NCBI GenBank assembly: GCA_050008715.1 | Contig: JBEKMC010000069.1 | Coordinates: forward strand, 1-31,093 | DNA length: 31,093 bases | Source: JAKACA01 sp050008715 | GTDB taxonomy: Bacteria; Actinomycetota; Acidimicrobiia; Acidimicrobiales; Bog-793 | Direction of reading: 5' to 3' | Shown here: positions 10,675 to 22,243 of the stretch, in pieces | Position numbering within the stretch: position 1 is the stretch's first letter | Layout: every line of letters begins with the position of its first letter | Made by a program: the position numbers and the translations under genes | The notes under the pieces: generated by a model | The model's input: only the letters and a program-made list of their open reading frames with translations | What the model was told of the DNA's origin: nothing | Databases searched by the model: none

Positions 10675-12800
10675 CACCGGCCGGCCCGGGCGATCCGCTC
10701 GAGCGTCTGGCAGCGGCGAGAGGCGTCGCCGTCGCCTACGAGGACGCCTTCGACACCCGGCGGAGGGTGTCGCCGGAGACGCTCGTCGCCGTCCTGCGAG
10801 CGCTCGGCGAGCCGATCGAGCACCCCTCTGACGCCGGAGAGTGCCTCGCCCGGCATGGCCGGGAGCCCGAGTCGCTGCCACCTGTCGTCGTGGCCTGGGA
10901 CGGTCAGCTTCCGGCCGCCTTCAGCCGGCGTCTCACCGGCGGCGCCGGCGGCGCGAGCAGCGCGACGGCCACGGGCGCGCGAGTGCACGTAAGGGCCCTG
11001 AAGCTGACCCTCGAGGACGGCTCCGACGCCTCCGAGCTCCTCGGCGACGTGATCGCCGGCGGAGCCGGAGCGGCACGCCGAACCGTGCCGTACGGCGTCC
11101 ATCGCCTCGTCCTCGAGGACACATCCGTGCTCGTGATCTCGTCGCCGCAGCGAGCGCGCCCACTCGAGCCCCACTCCTGGGGCGTATTCGCTCCCACGTA
11201 CGCACTCTGGGACTACCAGCGTGCCGGAAGCGGGGATCTCAGCTGCCTCGCCCGCCTCGGGGCATTTGCCGGCTCTCTGGGCGCCTCCTATCTGGCGACG
11301 TTGCCGCTGCTCGCCGACTACGCCACAGCCGACTCACCGGGCGCCGTGGCAAGCCCGTACTCGCCGCTGTCGCGGATGTGGTGGAACGAGGCCTACCTGG
11401 ACCTCGCGAGGGTGGAGGGTGTCGATCTCAGCAGCCTCCCGTCGTCGAGTCAGGCTGCTGATGGGCTCCCCGGTCACGCCGACATCGCCGCCGCTGCAAC
11501 GGCCGTGCGAGTTGGCCTCGCAAGCCTGTTCACACGGGCGCATCCGGGACACGGCCCGCTACGTGCCGGCTACGAGCGGTTCCTCCGCGAGCGCCCCGAC
11601 GTGACCCGATATGGCGTATACAGGGCCGCCGCCCGACGAGCCGGCATCGACCGGAGCAGTTGGCCGTCACGCTGGCGTGCCGGCGATATCCGCATCGGCG
11701 ACGATGTCGACCCCGCTGACGTCGAGCTCCACGTGTGTGCCCAGTGGCTCACCGACAGCCAGGTGGAGGCTGCAGCGGCGACGACGAGAGCTGCAGGATG
11801 CTCGTTGATGCTCGACTTGCCCGTTGGCTGCCAGCCCGACGGCTACGACCCCTGGGCGTTCCCGTCCTCGTTCGCCGGCGGCAGCGCCGGCGAGAGCACG
11901 TCCGTCGGAGCACCCCCGGATTTCTTCTTCAGCGGCGGCCAGGACTGGGGCTTTCGTCCCCTCGACCCAGAGGGCGAGCGCCGGGCCGGCTACCCCGTCG
12001 TGCGCTCATGCCTGCGCCACCTGCTCCGCCACGCGGGCGCCCTCAGAGTCGACCACGTCCTCGGGTTCCAGCGATTGTGGTGGATCCCGCCCGGTGCGAG
12101 CGCCGTGGACGGTACGTACGTGAGCTACCCGACTGACGAGCTGCTGGCGCTGACGTGTCTCGAGGCATGGCGGCACGACGCCAGCCTGATCGGCGAGGAT
12201 CTCGGCACCGTCGACCCGGCCGTGCGCCACCTCATGAGTGAACACGGAGTCGCCGGGATGTCGGTGGCCGTGTTCGACCTCGGCGCGTCGCCCCCGTTGC
12301 TCACGCCACCGAAGGGCTCCTGCGCCTTCGTCGACACGCACGACACCGCCACCTTCGCCGGCTGGCTCGAAGGAGACGACATCGCCACCCGCCTGCGGCT
12401 CGGTCTCATCGACGGTGGCGCCGCTCGGTCGGAGCGCTCCGGGCGGGCAACGGCGACTCGGACGCTCGCGCGGAGGCTCGGGGCCATGGCGGACTGCCGG
12501 GCTTTGCATGCCGGCGTCCTGGAGGAGCTCGGGACGTCCGAGGCCGGTGTGGTCATCGCCACGCTCGAGGATCTCTGGTGCGAGCGCGACCCGCAGAACA
12601 TTCCCGGGACGGTCGGCGAGCACGTCAACTTTGCCCGGCGGCTCGCACATCCCCTCGGCGCCATCGAGACCGATACGGACGTCATCGAACCGCTTCTCCG
12701 CCTCGATGCCGCCAGGATTCGAGCTGCCAGATCCGCCAGCCGCGACCAGGCAGGCAGCGTGCCGCCGGCAGCTCGCCCCGACGTCACACGGGCAGGCTGA
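10671..12800 (+). CDS. malQ: 4-alpha-glucanotransferase (amylomaltase)
   Basis: MalQ disproportionates alpha-1,4-glucans and maltodextrins, moving glucan chains between acceptors and releasing glucose. The product is 709 aa, in the range of bacterial GH77 enzymes that carry an extra N-terminal domain (here roughly residues 1-170). The GH77 barrel begins near HSWGVFAPTYALWDYQ. The nucleophile is D461 in LRVDHVLGFQRLWW, the acid/base is E509 in IGEDLGTV, and D558 lies in VDTHDTATFAGW. NIPGTVGEHVNFARR near the C-terminus also fits. The GTG start overlaps the treS stop by 4 nt, and glgB starts 2 nt downstream. A malQ gene inside the glgE operon suggests recycling of short chains with GlgX, which lies nearby on the other strand. 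Confidence 0.95.
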
Positions 12801-13378
12801 GCATGGTGAGGCCCGACAGCGGGCAAGCTCGGGACGTGACTCCGCCAACTCGCGGCCGCCGTGCCGCCGCCCCGAAGGCGCCAGGGATCGATCCCGCCGC
12901 CCTCTACCTGTTCAACGAAGGCCGCCAATTCCAGCTCTACGACCATCTGGGCGCCCACATGCTGGCGGGTGGGACGGGAGCTCGCTTTGCGGTCTGGGCA
13001 CCGAACGCGGCCGCTGTGTCGGTCGTCCACGACGGCAATGGCTGGACCGCGGACGCTGACGTCCTGTCGCCACAAGGGAGCTCCGGCGTGTGGGCCGGAG
13101 AGATCGCCGGCATGCCGGCCGGCACGCGGTACAAGTACCACATCGTCACGCGCAGCGGTGGGGCTCGCCAGAAGGCCGACCCCCTCGCCTTCGGGACCGA
13201 ACCCCCGCCGCTCAGCGCATCGGTCCTGACCGATCTGTCCTACGAATGGGGCGACGCACCGTGGATGGCCGGACGCGCCGGCCGACGGACGGACGACGAG
13301 CCGGTCTCGATCTACGAGGTCCACCTCGGGTCGTGGCGGCGCCGCGCCGACGGCACGTTCATGAGCTTCACCGAGATG

Positions 13379-13391
13379 GCAGAAGCGCCGG
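13379..13391 (+). other. Deletion/frameshift junction within glgB
   Basis: At this point the protein alignment jumps from EMAE (codons ending 13384) to RRLHQRG (codons from 13386 in a different frame). In known branching enzymes about 53 residues separate these blocks. The local sequence is ordinary GC-rich coding DNA with no insertion sequence, inverted repeat or target-site duplication, so a mobile element did not cause it. The exact breakpoints cannot be placed without the intact parent sequence. Confidence 0.8.
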
Positions 13392-14615
13392 CTCCACCAG
13401 CGCGGCGTCGGAGTCATCCTCGACTGGGTCCCGTCCCACTTCGCCACGGACGGGTTCTCCCTCGGTGAGTTCGACGGGACGCATCTGTACGAGCACGAGG
13501 ACCCCCGTCACCGTATCCATCCGGACTGGGGCAGCTACGAGTTCAACTACTCCCGCCACGAGGTGCGCTCGTTCCTCGTCTCGAGCGCCTGGTTCTGGCT
13601 GGACCGCTACCACGCGGACGGCCTGCGGGTCGACGCCGTCGCCTCGATGCTCTACCTCGATTACTCCCGCAAGGAAGGCGGTTGGGTGCCGAACCGCTAC
13701 GGCGGCCGGGAGAACCTCGACGCCGTCTCGTTCCTGCGCCAGTTCAACGAATCGGTGCAGGGGCGCTTTCCGGGCGTCGTGACGATCGCCGAGGAGTCGA
13801 CCGCGTTCGCGGGGGTGTCGCGGGCGGTGAGCGAGGGCGGTCTGGGTTTCTCCATGAAGTGGGACATGGGCTGGATGCACGACACCTTGCAGCACCTCGA
13901 GCGCGAGCCGGTACACCGGCACTACCACTACGACGAGCTGACGTTTCGTGCCCTCTATGCCTTCAGTGAGCGCTTCGTCCTCCCGCTGTCGCACGACGAG
14001 GTCGTGCACGGCAAGGGCTCACTCGCGACGAAGATGCCAGGCGACGACTGGCGCAAGCGGGCGACGGTGCGATTGCTGTTCGCCCTGCAATGGTTCCAGC
14101 CCGGCAAGAAGCTGCTCTTCATGGGGTCGGAGTTCGCCACCTGGCGGGAGTGGAGCCACGAGGGTGAGCTCGACTGGGGCCTGCTCGGTCACCTCGAGCA
14201 CGCCGGCATCGCCCATCTCGTCGGGGACCTCAACAGCTTGTACCGGCGGTGCGCGGCGTTGCAGGCGGACTTCGAGCCGGCCGGCTTCTCCTGGATCATC
14301 GCCGACGACGTCAGCAACGACGTCATGGCGTGGTGCCGTTCAGTGCCCGGCCAGCAGGGCGAGCCGGGCGGCGACGTCATCGCCGTGTTCAACCTGACCC
14401 CGGTCATCCGTGAGGACTACCGCATCGGCGTCCCGGCCGGCGGCGAGTGGTTGGAGCTGTGCAACACCGACGCCACCGAGTACGGCGGCAGCGGTACCGG
14501 CAACCTCGGGCGCATCGAGACCGAGCCCGTTGCCTCCCACGGCCGCCCGGACAGCCTCCTGCTTCGGCTCCCGCCCCTCGGGGCGCTGCTGCTCGCCCAG
14601 GAGCCGGCGACGGCC

Positions 14616-14645
14616 GCCGCCGGCAAGCGAGCCGCCGGCAAGCGA
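14616..14645 (+). repeat. 15-bp in-frame tandem duplication at the glgB 3' end
   Basis: Two exact copies of GCCGCCGGCAAGCGA lie side by side and encode AAGKR twice, giving the basic Ala/Gly/Lys/Arg tail AAGKRAAGKRAGA just before the stop. This lies outside the catalytic region and is probably a replication-slippage product that the tail tolerates. Confidence 0.85.
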
Positions 14646-14653
14646 GCCGGCGC

Positions 14654-16804
<2,151 letters not shown>

Positions 16805-16890
16805 TCGGGTCACCTTACTGCGGGGGCCCTGGCAGCGAACTGGCGGTCTCCGGGGCAGGGCCGCTCGCGCACGAGCCGGCCGGGGCGCCA

Positions 16891-16896
16891 TAGGGT
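16891..16896 (+). promoter_or_regulatory. Candidate -10 element for leaderless fbiC mRNA
   Basis: TAGGGT matches the actinobacterial TANNNT -10 consensus and occupies exactly positions -12 to -7 if transcription starts at the G of the fbiC GTG (16903). That geometry is the usual one for leaderless transcripts. No Shine-Dalgarno site precedes the GTG, which agrees with this. No convincing -35 box is seen. Confidence 0.45.
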
Positions 16897-16902
16897 GTCG
16901 AG

Positions 16903-19221
16903 GTGACCGTCACCCAGGTTGTCCCCCGTCGTTTCGCCCCGAACGACGCCGAGTTGCTCGGTGCCCCGCTGGAGGAGCTCATGGCTGCGGCGCGGCGCAT
17001 CCGCGACGGTCGCTACGGCACCCGCGTCACGTTCTCGCCGAAGGTGTTCATTCCCCTCACGATGCTGTGCCGGGACCGGTGCGGCTATTGCACGTTCGCC
17101 AAACCACCCGCACGCGTGTCGAACGCCTACCTCAGTCTCACCGAGGTGCTCGCGCTCTCCCGGAAGGCAGCAGAAGCCGGCTGCCACGAGGCTCTCTTCA
17201 CCCTCGGAGAGCGACCGGAGGAGCGCTACCCGGCGGCTGAGAGTTGGCTGCGAGCTGCGGGATTCGGTTCCACGGTCGAGTACCTGGCCGAGGCCTGCCG
17301 GGTCGTGCGCGACGAGGCGGGCCTCCTCCCCCACGCCAATGCCGGTGCCCTGCACGAGGCTGAGCTCGCTCTCCTCCGGCCGTTCACGGCCAGTCAGGGC
17401 ATGATGCTCGAGTCGCTCAACGGCGGGCTCGCGTGCCATCGGGGGTCACCCGACAAGACGCCGGCGCGTCGCCTCGCCACCCTCGAGTCGGCGGGGCGGC
17501 TGCAGATCCCGTTCACGACGGGAATCCTCGTCGGCATCGGCGAGTCGCGCGAAGACCGGCTCACCGCCCTACGCGCCATCGCCGACTCCCACGAGCGTCA
17601 TGGGCACGTGCACGAGGTGATCGTGCAGAACTTCCTGCCGAAGCCGGATACGTCGATGCACGCGAGCGCGCCGTGCCCGCCGGCAGAGCACTTGTGGGCG
17701 ATCGCGGCGGCCCGGCTCGTGCTGCCGCCGGAGATCCACGTCCAGGCGCCGCCGAACCTCACGCAGGACTTCGGTGCCCTCCTCGAAGCTGGCATCGACG
17801 ACTGGGGCGGCGTGTCGCCGGTCACGGCCGACCACGTCAATCCCGAGCGGGCCTGGCCGGCGCTCGAGCGGCTGCGGGCGGTGACCGAGGAGTCGGGGCA
17901 CGTACTCGCCCCCCGCTTGGCACTGCACCCCGAATGGGCGCTTCAACCGGGTCGCTGGCTCGACGAGGAGATGCGTTTCCCGGTCCTCGACCATTCGGAC
18001 GCCGAAGGGCTCGCACGCGATTCCCTCTGGTGCTCGGGCTCGGAGGAGGTGCCGCCGCAACTGCTCGGGGCGCCGTCCACCCCTCCCGCCCTGAAGAGCG
18101 TGCGGCGCCGGCCTGTCGCCGCAGTCCTCGCCGCCGTCGCCGCCGGGGACGAGTTGGGCGAAGCCGAGATCGTGACGCTCTTCTCGGCTCGTGGCACCGA
18201 GGTCAACGCCGTTGCCGAGGTGGCAGACGACCTCCGTCGCGAGACGTCGGGCGACGTCGTCACCTTCGTCGCCAACCGCAACATCAACTACACGAACGTG
18301 TGCACGTTCAAGTGCCGGTTCTGCGCGTTCTCGAAGGGCCCGCTGTCGCTCAACCTTCGCGGCTCCCCCTACCTCCTCGAGCTGAGCGACATCACCGAGC
18401 GCGTGGCCGAGGCCGAGGCGCTCGGCGCCACGGAGGTCTGCCTGCAGGGCGGCATCCACCCGAGCTTCGACGGCGAGTACTACCTCGAGGTCCTCGGTGC
18501 CGTACGAGCGGCTTCCGAGCGGATCCACATCCATGCATTCACGGCCCTCGAGGTGCACGAAGGCGCCCGGCGCCTGGGCGAGGATCTCGAGACGTACCTG
18601 AACCGCCTGAAGGCCGCCGGGCTGAAGACGCTCCCGGGCACTGCGGCGGAGATCCTGGACGACGAAGTCCGCGCCATCCTGTGCCCGGACAAGATCGGCA
18701 CGGATCGCTGGCTCGAGGTGCACCGCACCGCCCACGGGGTCGGATTGCGCTCGAACGTCACGATCATGTTCGGCGCCGTCGAGCAACCCGTGTCCTGGGC
18801 GCGCCACATCGTGCGGACGCGTGACCTGCAGCGCGAGACGGGTGGTTTCACCGAATTCGTGCCCCTCCCCTTCGTGCACATGGCGGCGCCCCTCTACCTG
18901 CAGCGGCGGTCGAGGCGCGGCCCGACGTTCCGGGAAGCCCTGCTCATGCACGCCGTCGGGCGGATCGCCTACCACGGCGCCATCGACAACATCCAGGCGA
19001 GCTGGGTGAAGATGGGAGCCGCGGGCGCTCGCCAGTTGCTGCAGGCCGGCTGCAACGACCTCGGCGGCACGTTGATGGACGAGAACATCTCCCGAGCGGC
19101 CGGGGCCGCCCACGGCCAGATGATGGACCGGGATGGCTTCGCGGGGATCGTCGAGCCGCTCGGTCGGACCCTCGAGCAGCGCACCACGTTGTACGGCCGG
19201 GTCGCTCCCGCCGGCGTCTGA
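16903..19221 (+). CDS. fbiC: FO synthase FbiC (fused CofG-CofH radical SAM enzyme)
   Basis: FbiC makes FO, the deazaflavin chromophore of coenzyme F420, from tyrosine and 5-amino-6-ribitylaminouracil. The 772-aa protein is a fusion of two radical SAM halves. The CofG-like half (about 1-370) has the cluster motif CRDRCGYC (C56, C60, C63). The CofH-like half (about 410-772) has CTFKCRFC (C467, C471, C474), preceded by NRNINYTNV. Other family motifs are SPKVFIPLTMLC, ESLNGGLACHRGSPDK, CLQGGIHPSFDG and LPGTAAEILDDEVR. Fusion of the two halves is typical of actinobacteria. The GTG start has a candidate leaderless promoter and is divergent from glgX by 98 nt. The stop overlaps the next ATG by 1 nt (TGATG). 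Confidence 0.97.
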   Translation: MTVTQVVPRRFAPNDAELLGAPLEELMAAARRIRDGRYGTRVTFSPKVFIPLTMLCRDRCGYCTFAKPPARVSNAYLSLTEVLALSRKAAEAGCHEALFTLGERPEERYPAAESWLRAAGFGSTVEYLAEACRVVRDEAGLLPHANAGALHEAELALLRPFTASQGMMLESLNGGLACHRGSPDKTPARRLATLESAGRLQIPFTTGILVGIGESREDRLTALRAIADSHERHGHVHEVIVQNFLPKPDTSMHASAPCPPAEHLWAIAAARLVLPPEIHVQAPPNLTQDFGALLEAGIDDWGGVSPVTADHVNPERAWPALERLRAVTEESGHVLAPRLALHPEWALQPGRWLDEEMRFPVLDHSDAEGLARDSLWCSGSEEVPPQLLGAPSTPPALKSVRRRPVAAVLAAVAAGDELGEAEIVTLFSARGTEVNAVAEVADDLRRETSGDVVTFVANRNINYTNVCTFKCRFCAFSKGPLSLNLRGSPYLLELSDITERVAEAEALGATEVCLQGGIHPSFDGEYYLEVLGAVRAASERIHIHAFTALEVHEGARRLGEDLETYLNRLKAAGLKTLPGTAAEILDDEVRAILCPDKIGTDRWLEVHRTAHGVGLRSNVTIMFGAVEQPVSWARHIVRTRDLQRETGGFTEFVPLPFVHMAAPLYLQRRSRRGPTFREALLMHAVGRIAYHGAIDNIQASWVKMGAAGARQLLQAGCNDLGGTLMDENISRAAGAAHGQMMDRDGFAGIVEPLGRTLEQRTTLYGRVAPAGV

Positions 19222-20258
19222 TGGCCGAGGACCGGTACGACACCGACGTCGCCCGGCTCGTCTCCGAGCTGCTCGACCATCGCGGCGCCAAAGCCAACCG
19301 CGACGTGCTGCGGGACCTCCTCGAAGCGGGTCTCGACCTTGCCGACGGCGTACCGAGCCGGCTCGACCTCAAGATCGCCACGGCTGCCTTGGCGGAGATG
19401 GGGCGGGCGTTTCACTTGTTCGCGCCGTTCCGGGGCGTGCCGAAGCTCACGATGTTCGGCTCTGCCCGGACCCACCAGTCCGACCCTTTGTACGCACAGG
19501 CGAAGGACCTCGCCGGCCGCGTGGCCGCAGCGGGCTGGCTCGTCGTGACCGGTGCCGGGCCAGGCATCATGGCTGCCGGCCACGAGGGCGCCGGCCCAGG
19601 CGGCTCCCTCGGCGTCGAGATCCGCCTGCCGTTCGAGTCCGCCTCGCACCCTGAGCTCGCCGCCGAGGGGCGCCTCGTCGAGATGAAGTACTTCTTCACG
19701 CGCAAGCTCATGCTCATGAAGGAGTCGGCAGCCTTCGCCGTGCTGCCGGGCGGCTTCGGCACTCTCGACGAGACCTTCGAGCTCCTGACCCTGTTGCAGA
19801 CCGGCAAGGCCGAGCCGGCGCCCATCGTGCTCGTCGACATCCCAGGCGAGCCGTACTGGGAAGCCTGGGAGAGCTTCGTCGGGGGCGAGGTGATCCGGCG
19901 GGGACTCGCGAGCCCGACCGACGAGGCGTTCTACCGGATCACCGACGACGTCTCGGTCGCCGTCGAGGAGATCCTGGGCTTCTATCGCAACTACCACTCG
20001 CGGCGTTTCGTCGGGTCGACGATGGTCATCCGCCTCCATACGGCGCCGAGCGACACCGAGCTGGAGGGGCTCAACCGGGACTTCGCCGACATCTGCTCGC
20101 CGAAAGGGATCTGGCGGAGCGCGCCGCTCGGCCCGGAGCGCTCCGACCACGAGTACCTCGGGCTTCCCCGGATCGCCCTCGAGCTCGACTTGCGCCACCA
20201 GGGCCGCTTTCGCCAGCTGATCGACGCCCTCAACACCTGCAGGGGCGAATCGGCCTAG
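19221..20258 (+). CDS. LOG family protein (TIGR00730 Rossmann-fold type)
   Basis: This 345-aa protein belongs to the LOG family, whose characterised members are nucleoside 5'-monophosphate phosphoribohydrolases. The Rossmann core begins at LTMFGSARTHQSDPLY and contains VVTGAGPGIMAAGHEGA and the family signature PGGFGTLDETFELLTLLQTGK. Extra N-terminal (about 70 aa) and C-terminal (about 80 aa) parts make it one of the longer forms common in actinobacteria. It is sometimes annotated as lysine decarboxylase, which is unlikely. The ATG overlaps the fbiC stop (TGATG), so the two are probably translationally coupled. The physiological substrate is not known, and any link to F420 synthesis is only positional. 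Confidence 0.86.
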   Translation: MAEDRYDTDVARLVSELLDHRGAKANRDVLRDLLEAGLDLADGVPSRLDLKIATAALAEMGRAFHLFAPFRGVPKLTMFGSARTHQSDPLYAQAKDLAGRVAAAGWLVVTGAGPGIMAAGHEGAGPGGSLGVEIRLPFESASHPELAAEGRLVEMKYFFTRKLMLMKESAAFAVLPGGFGTLDETFELLTLLQTGKAEPAPIVLVDIPGEPYWEAWESFVGGEVIRRGLASPTDEAFYRITDDVSVAVEEILGFYRNYHSRRFVGSTMVIRLHTAPSDTELEGLNRDFADICSPKGIWRSAPLGPERSDHEYLGLPRIALELDLRHQGRFRQLIDALNTCRGESA

Positions 20259-20274
20259 CCCAGCAACTAGACCT

Positions 20275-20949
20275 GTGCAGGTGAGGGTCTTCCTGGCCGA
20301 AGACGACAATGCCCTGCGATCCGTGCTCACCCGCGGGCTGCGGGTTGCCGGCTACGTCGTCGACGCCGTCGCCGACGGCACCGAAGCCGTGGAATACCTG
20401 CGCAGTTACGAGTACGAGGTGGCCGTCCTCGACTGGAACCTGCCCGGCACGAGCGGCCTCGAGCTCGTGCAGGCGCTCCGCCGGCGGGGGCAGTCGCTGC
20501 CGGTGCTCATGCTGACGGCCCGGGATGCCATGGCTGACCGTGTCAGGGGCCTCGACGAGGGTGCGGACGACTACCTCACGAAGCCGTTCGACTTCGACGA
20601 GCTGCTCGCCCGGATCCGCGCCCTGCAGCGCCGCCCGGCGTCCGCGCAGGCACCACAGTTGAGCGTCGGCGACATCGTGTTCGACCCTTCTACCCGCGAG
20701 ATCAGAGTGGCGGGACGCTCGCCGGCGCTCACCGCCACCGAGCTCGCCATCCTCGAGGTGCTGCTCCGGCGGACGCCCGCGGTCGTCGAGCGGCGCACGA
20801 TCGCCCTGCACGCGTGGGGCACGGAGGCGGACGCCCTCGGCTCGAACACGATCGACGTCCACCTCGCCCGCCTGCGAGCCAAGCTCGCCGGTGGGAGGGC
20901 CCACATCGAGACCGTCCGCGGAATCGGGTACCGGATCCTGCCGGGATGA
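20275..20949 (+). CDS. OmpR/PhoB-type two-component response regulator
   Basis: This is a DNA-binding response regulator, about 224 aa, with a receiver domain (residues 1-115) and a winged-helix output domain (about 128-224). The acidic pocket is E9/D10, the phosphoacceptor is D53 in VLDWNLPG, and T81 and K103 (LTKPFD) complete the switch residues. The output domain contains LTATELAILEVLLRR, SNTIDVHLARLRAKL and VRGIGYRIL. Two GTG codons at 20275 and 20281 could both be starts; neither has a clear ribosome site. The gene follows the LOG stop by 16 nt and its own stop overlaps the kinase ATG (ATGA). The regulated genes cannot be told from sequence. Confidence 0.93.
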   Translation: MQVRVFLAEDDNALRSVLTRGLRVAGYVVDAVADGTEAVEYLRSYEYEVAVLDWNLPGTSGLELVQALRRRGQSLPVLMLTARDAMADRVRGLDEGADDYLTKPFDFDELLARIRALQRRPASAQAPQLSVGDIVFDPSTREIRVAGRSPALTATELAILEVLLRRTPAVVERRTIALHAWGTEADALGSNTIDVHLARLRAKLAGGRAHIETVRGIGYRILPG

Positions 20950-22226
20950 AGCGACGGAGGATCACCCCTGCCCACCGCTCGCACGCCGTGCGGGTCGCCG
21001 CCATCGCCACCGGCCTCGTCACCGTCGTCGCCGTCGCGCTCGGTGCGGCTCTCGACCTCGTCGTCGCCCAGCGCCTCACGACCCAGGTGAGCCAGCAGGT
21101 GAACGGTCGCCTCGGCCAAGCACTCGGGGAGCTCGCCGCCCAGGCGGGCAGCCGGCGGGCGGCCGAGACCTTCGTGAGCGGCGACGAAGGGGGGAGCTAC
21201 GGCCTCGGTATCTATGGCGCGCCGGTCTTCGTCTGGCTCGTGGGTACCGACGGTCGCGTGGTGCGGGCGACGCCCGGCGCGCCGGCGCTGCCGGTGCGGG
21301 TGTGGGGGCCGAGCCGGGCGCTCGGGTCGGTCGACGTCGGCACGACACCGTTCCGGTATGCATCCGCCCCGGCGGGGCCCGGGTGGCTCGTGACCGGCGA
21401 GAGCCTCGCCGAGCTGTCGCATGTGCGGTCGGTGCTCGCCACCTCCGAGGGCCTTGCGCTGCCGGTGCTCGTCCTCGTGGTGTTTCTCGGCTCGCTCGCG
21501 ATCGGGATCCGCTCGGTCGTCCCGGTGGAGGAGGCACGCCGGCGACAGCTCGAGTTCACGGCGGACGCCTCCCACGAGCTCCGTACGCCGCTCAGCGTGA
21601 TCGAAGCGGAGCTGGCGTTGGCGCGAAACGTGACTCCGCACGCCCAGGCCGACAGCGACGTGCCCACCGACAGCGGCCTGCTCGACCGCATCGGTCACGA
21701 GAGCGCCCGTCTGCAGCGGATCGTCGAGGATCTCCTGTGGCTGGCTCGATTCGATGCCGAGCCGGCGCCGCCCGGCGACGAGCCGATCGATCTCGCCACG
21801 ATCGCCGAGGGCTGTGTGCACCGGTTCAGTGCCCTCGCCGCCGCCCGCGGCGTCACGATGTCGTTCGAGGCGCCGCCGGCAACCGGTGTGCGGGTGCTCG
21901 CCCCGCCCGAGTGGATCGACCGGCTTGCCGGCGTGCTCGTCGACAACGCCTGCCGTTACGCGGGCGAGGGTGGGTCGGTGCTCGTGTCGGTCGCCATGGC
22001 GTCCTCGAGAGCCGTGCTCGCCGTCGAGGACAGTGGGCCTGGCATCCCGCTCGCCGAGCGCGAACGCCTCTTCGACCGCTTCCGGCGGATGTCGGACGAG
22101 CCAGGCGGCCACGGCCTCGGTCTGGCCATCGCAGACTCCATCGTTCGCTCGACGGGTGGGCGGTGGCGCATCGGGGGGGCGCCCGCAGGGGGAGCCCACA
22201 TGGAGGTCTCCTGGCCACAGGCCTGA
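20946..22226 (+). CDS. Membrane sensor histidine kinase, partner of the adjacent response regulator
   Basis: The product is a 426-aa inner-membrane histidine kinase. Membrane segment 1 covers about residues 15-38 and segment 2 about 169-188, leaving an extracytoplasmic sensor of about 130 residues with no recognised fold. The phosphorylated histidine is H210 in ASHELRTPL. The ATP-binding domain has LVDNACRYA (N box), VEDSGPGIP (G1), FDRFRRM (F box) and GHGLGLAIA (G2). Only about 20 residues lie between the second membrane segment and the H box, too short for a HAMP domain. The ATG overlaps the regulator stop by 4 nt, which makes the pairing secure. The signal sensed is unknown. Confidence 0.93.
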   Translation: MKRRRITPAHRSHAVRVAAIATGLVTVVAVALGAALDLVVAQRLTTQVSQQVNGRLGQALGELAAQAGSRRAAETFVSGDEGGSYGLGIYGAPVFVWLVGTDGRVVRATPGAPALPVRVWGPSRALGSVDVGTTPFRYASAPAGPGWLVTGESLAELSHVRSVLATSEGLALPVLVLVVFLGSLAIGIRSVVPVEEARRRQLEFTADASHELRTPLSVIEAELALARNVTPHAQADSDVPTDSGLLDRIGHESARLQRIVEDLLWLARFDAEPAPPGDEPIDLATIAEGCVHRFSALAAARGVTMSFEAPPATGVRVLAPPEWIDRLAGVLVDNACRYAGEGGSVLVSVAMASSRAVLAVEDSGPGIPLAERERLFDRFRRMSDEPGGHGLGLAIADSIVRSTGGRWRIGGAPAGGAHMEVSWPQA

Positions 22227-22243
22227 CCACTTTGCCAGGACCG

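Noticed and set aside
13090..13782. A separate gene in the third frame bridging the glgB break
   Set aside because: Its translation is an Arg/Thr-rich shadow with no GlgB similarity; the GlgB parts lie in the other two frames.
16805..16891. N-terminal extension of GlgX to 16891
   Set aside because: The extension is Arg/Pro-rich and unlike GlgX, and it would leave almost no promoter space before fbiC.
20268..20277. Leaderless -10 element (TAGACC) for the response regulator
   Set aside because: It does not fit TANNNT and abuts the GTG too closely; co-transcription with the LOG gene 16 nt upstream is simpler.
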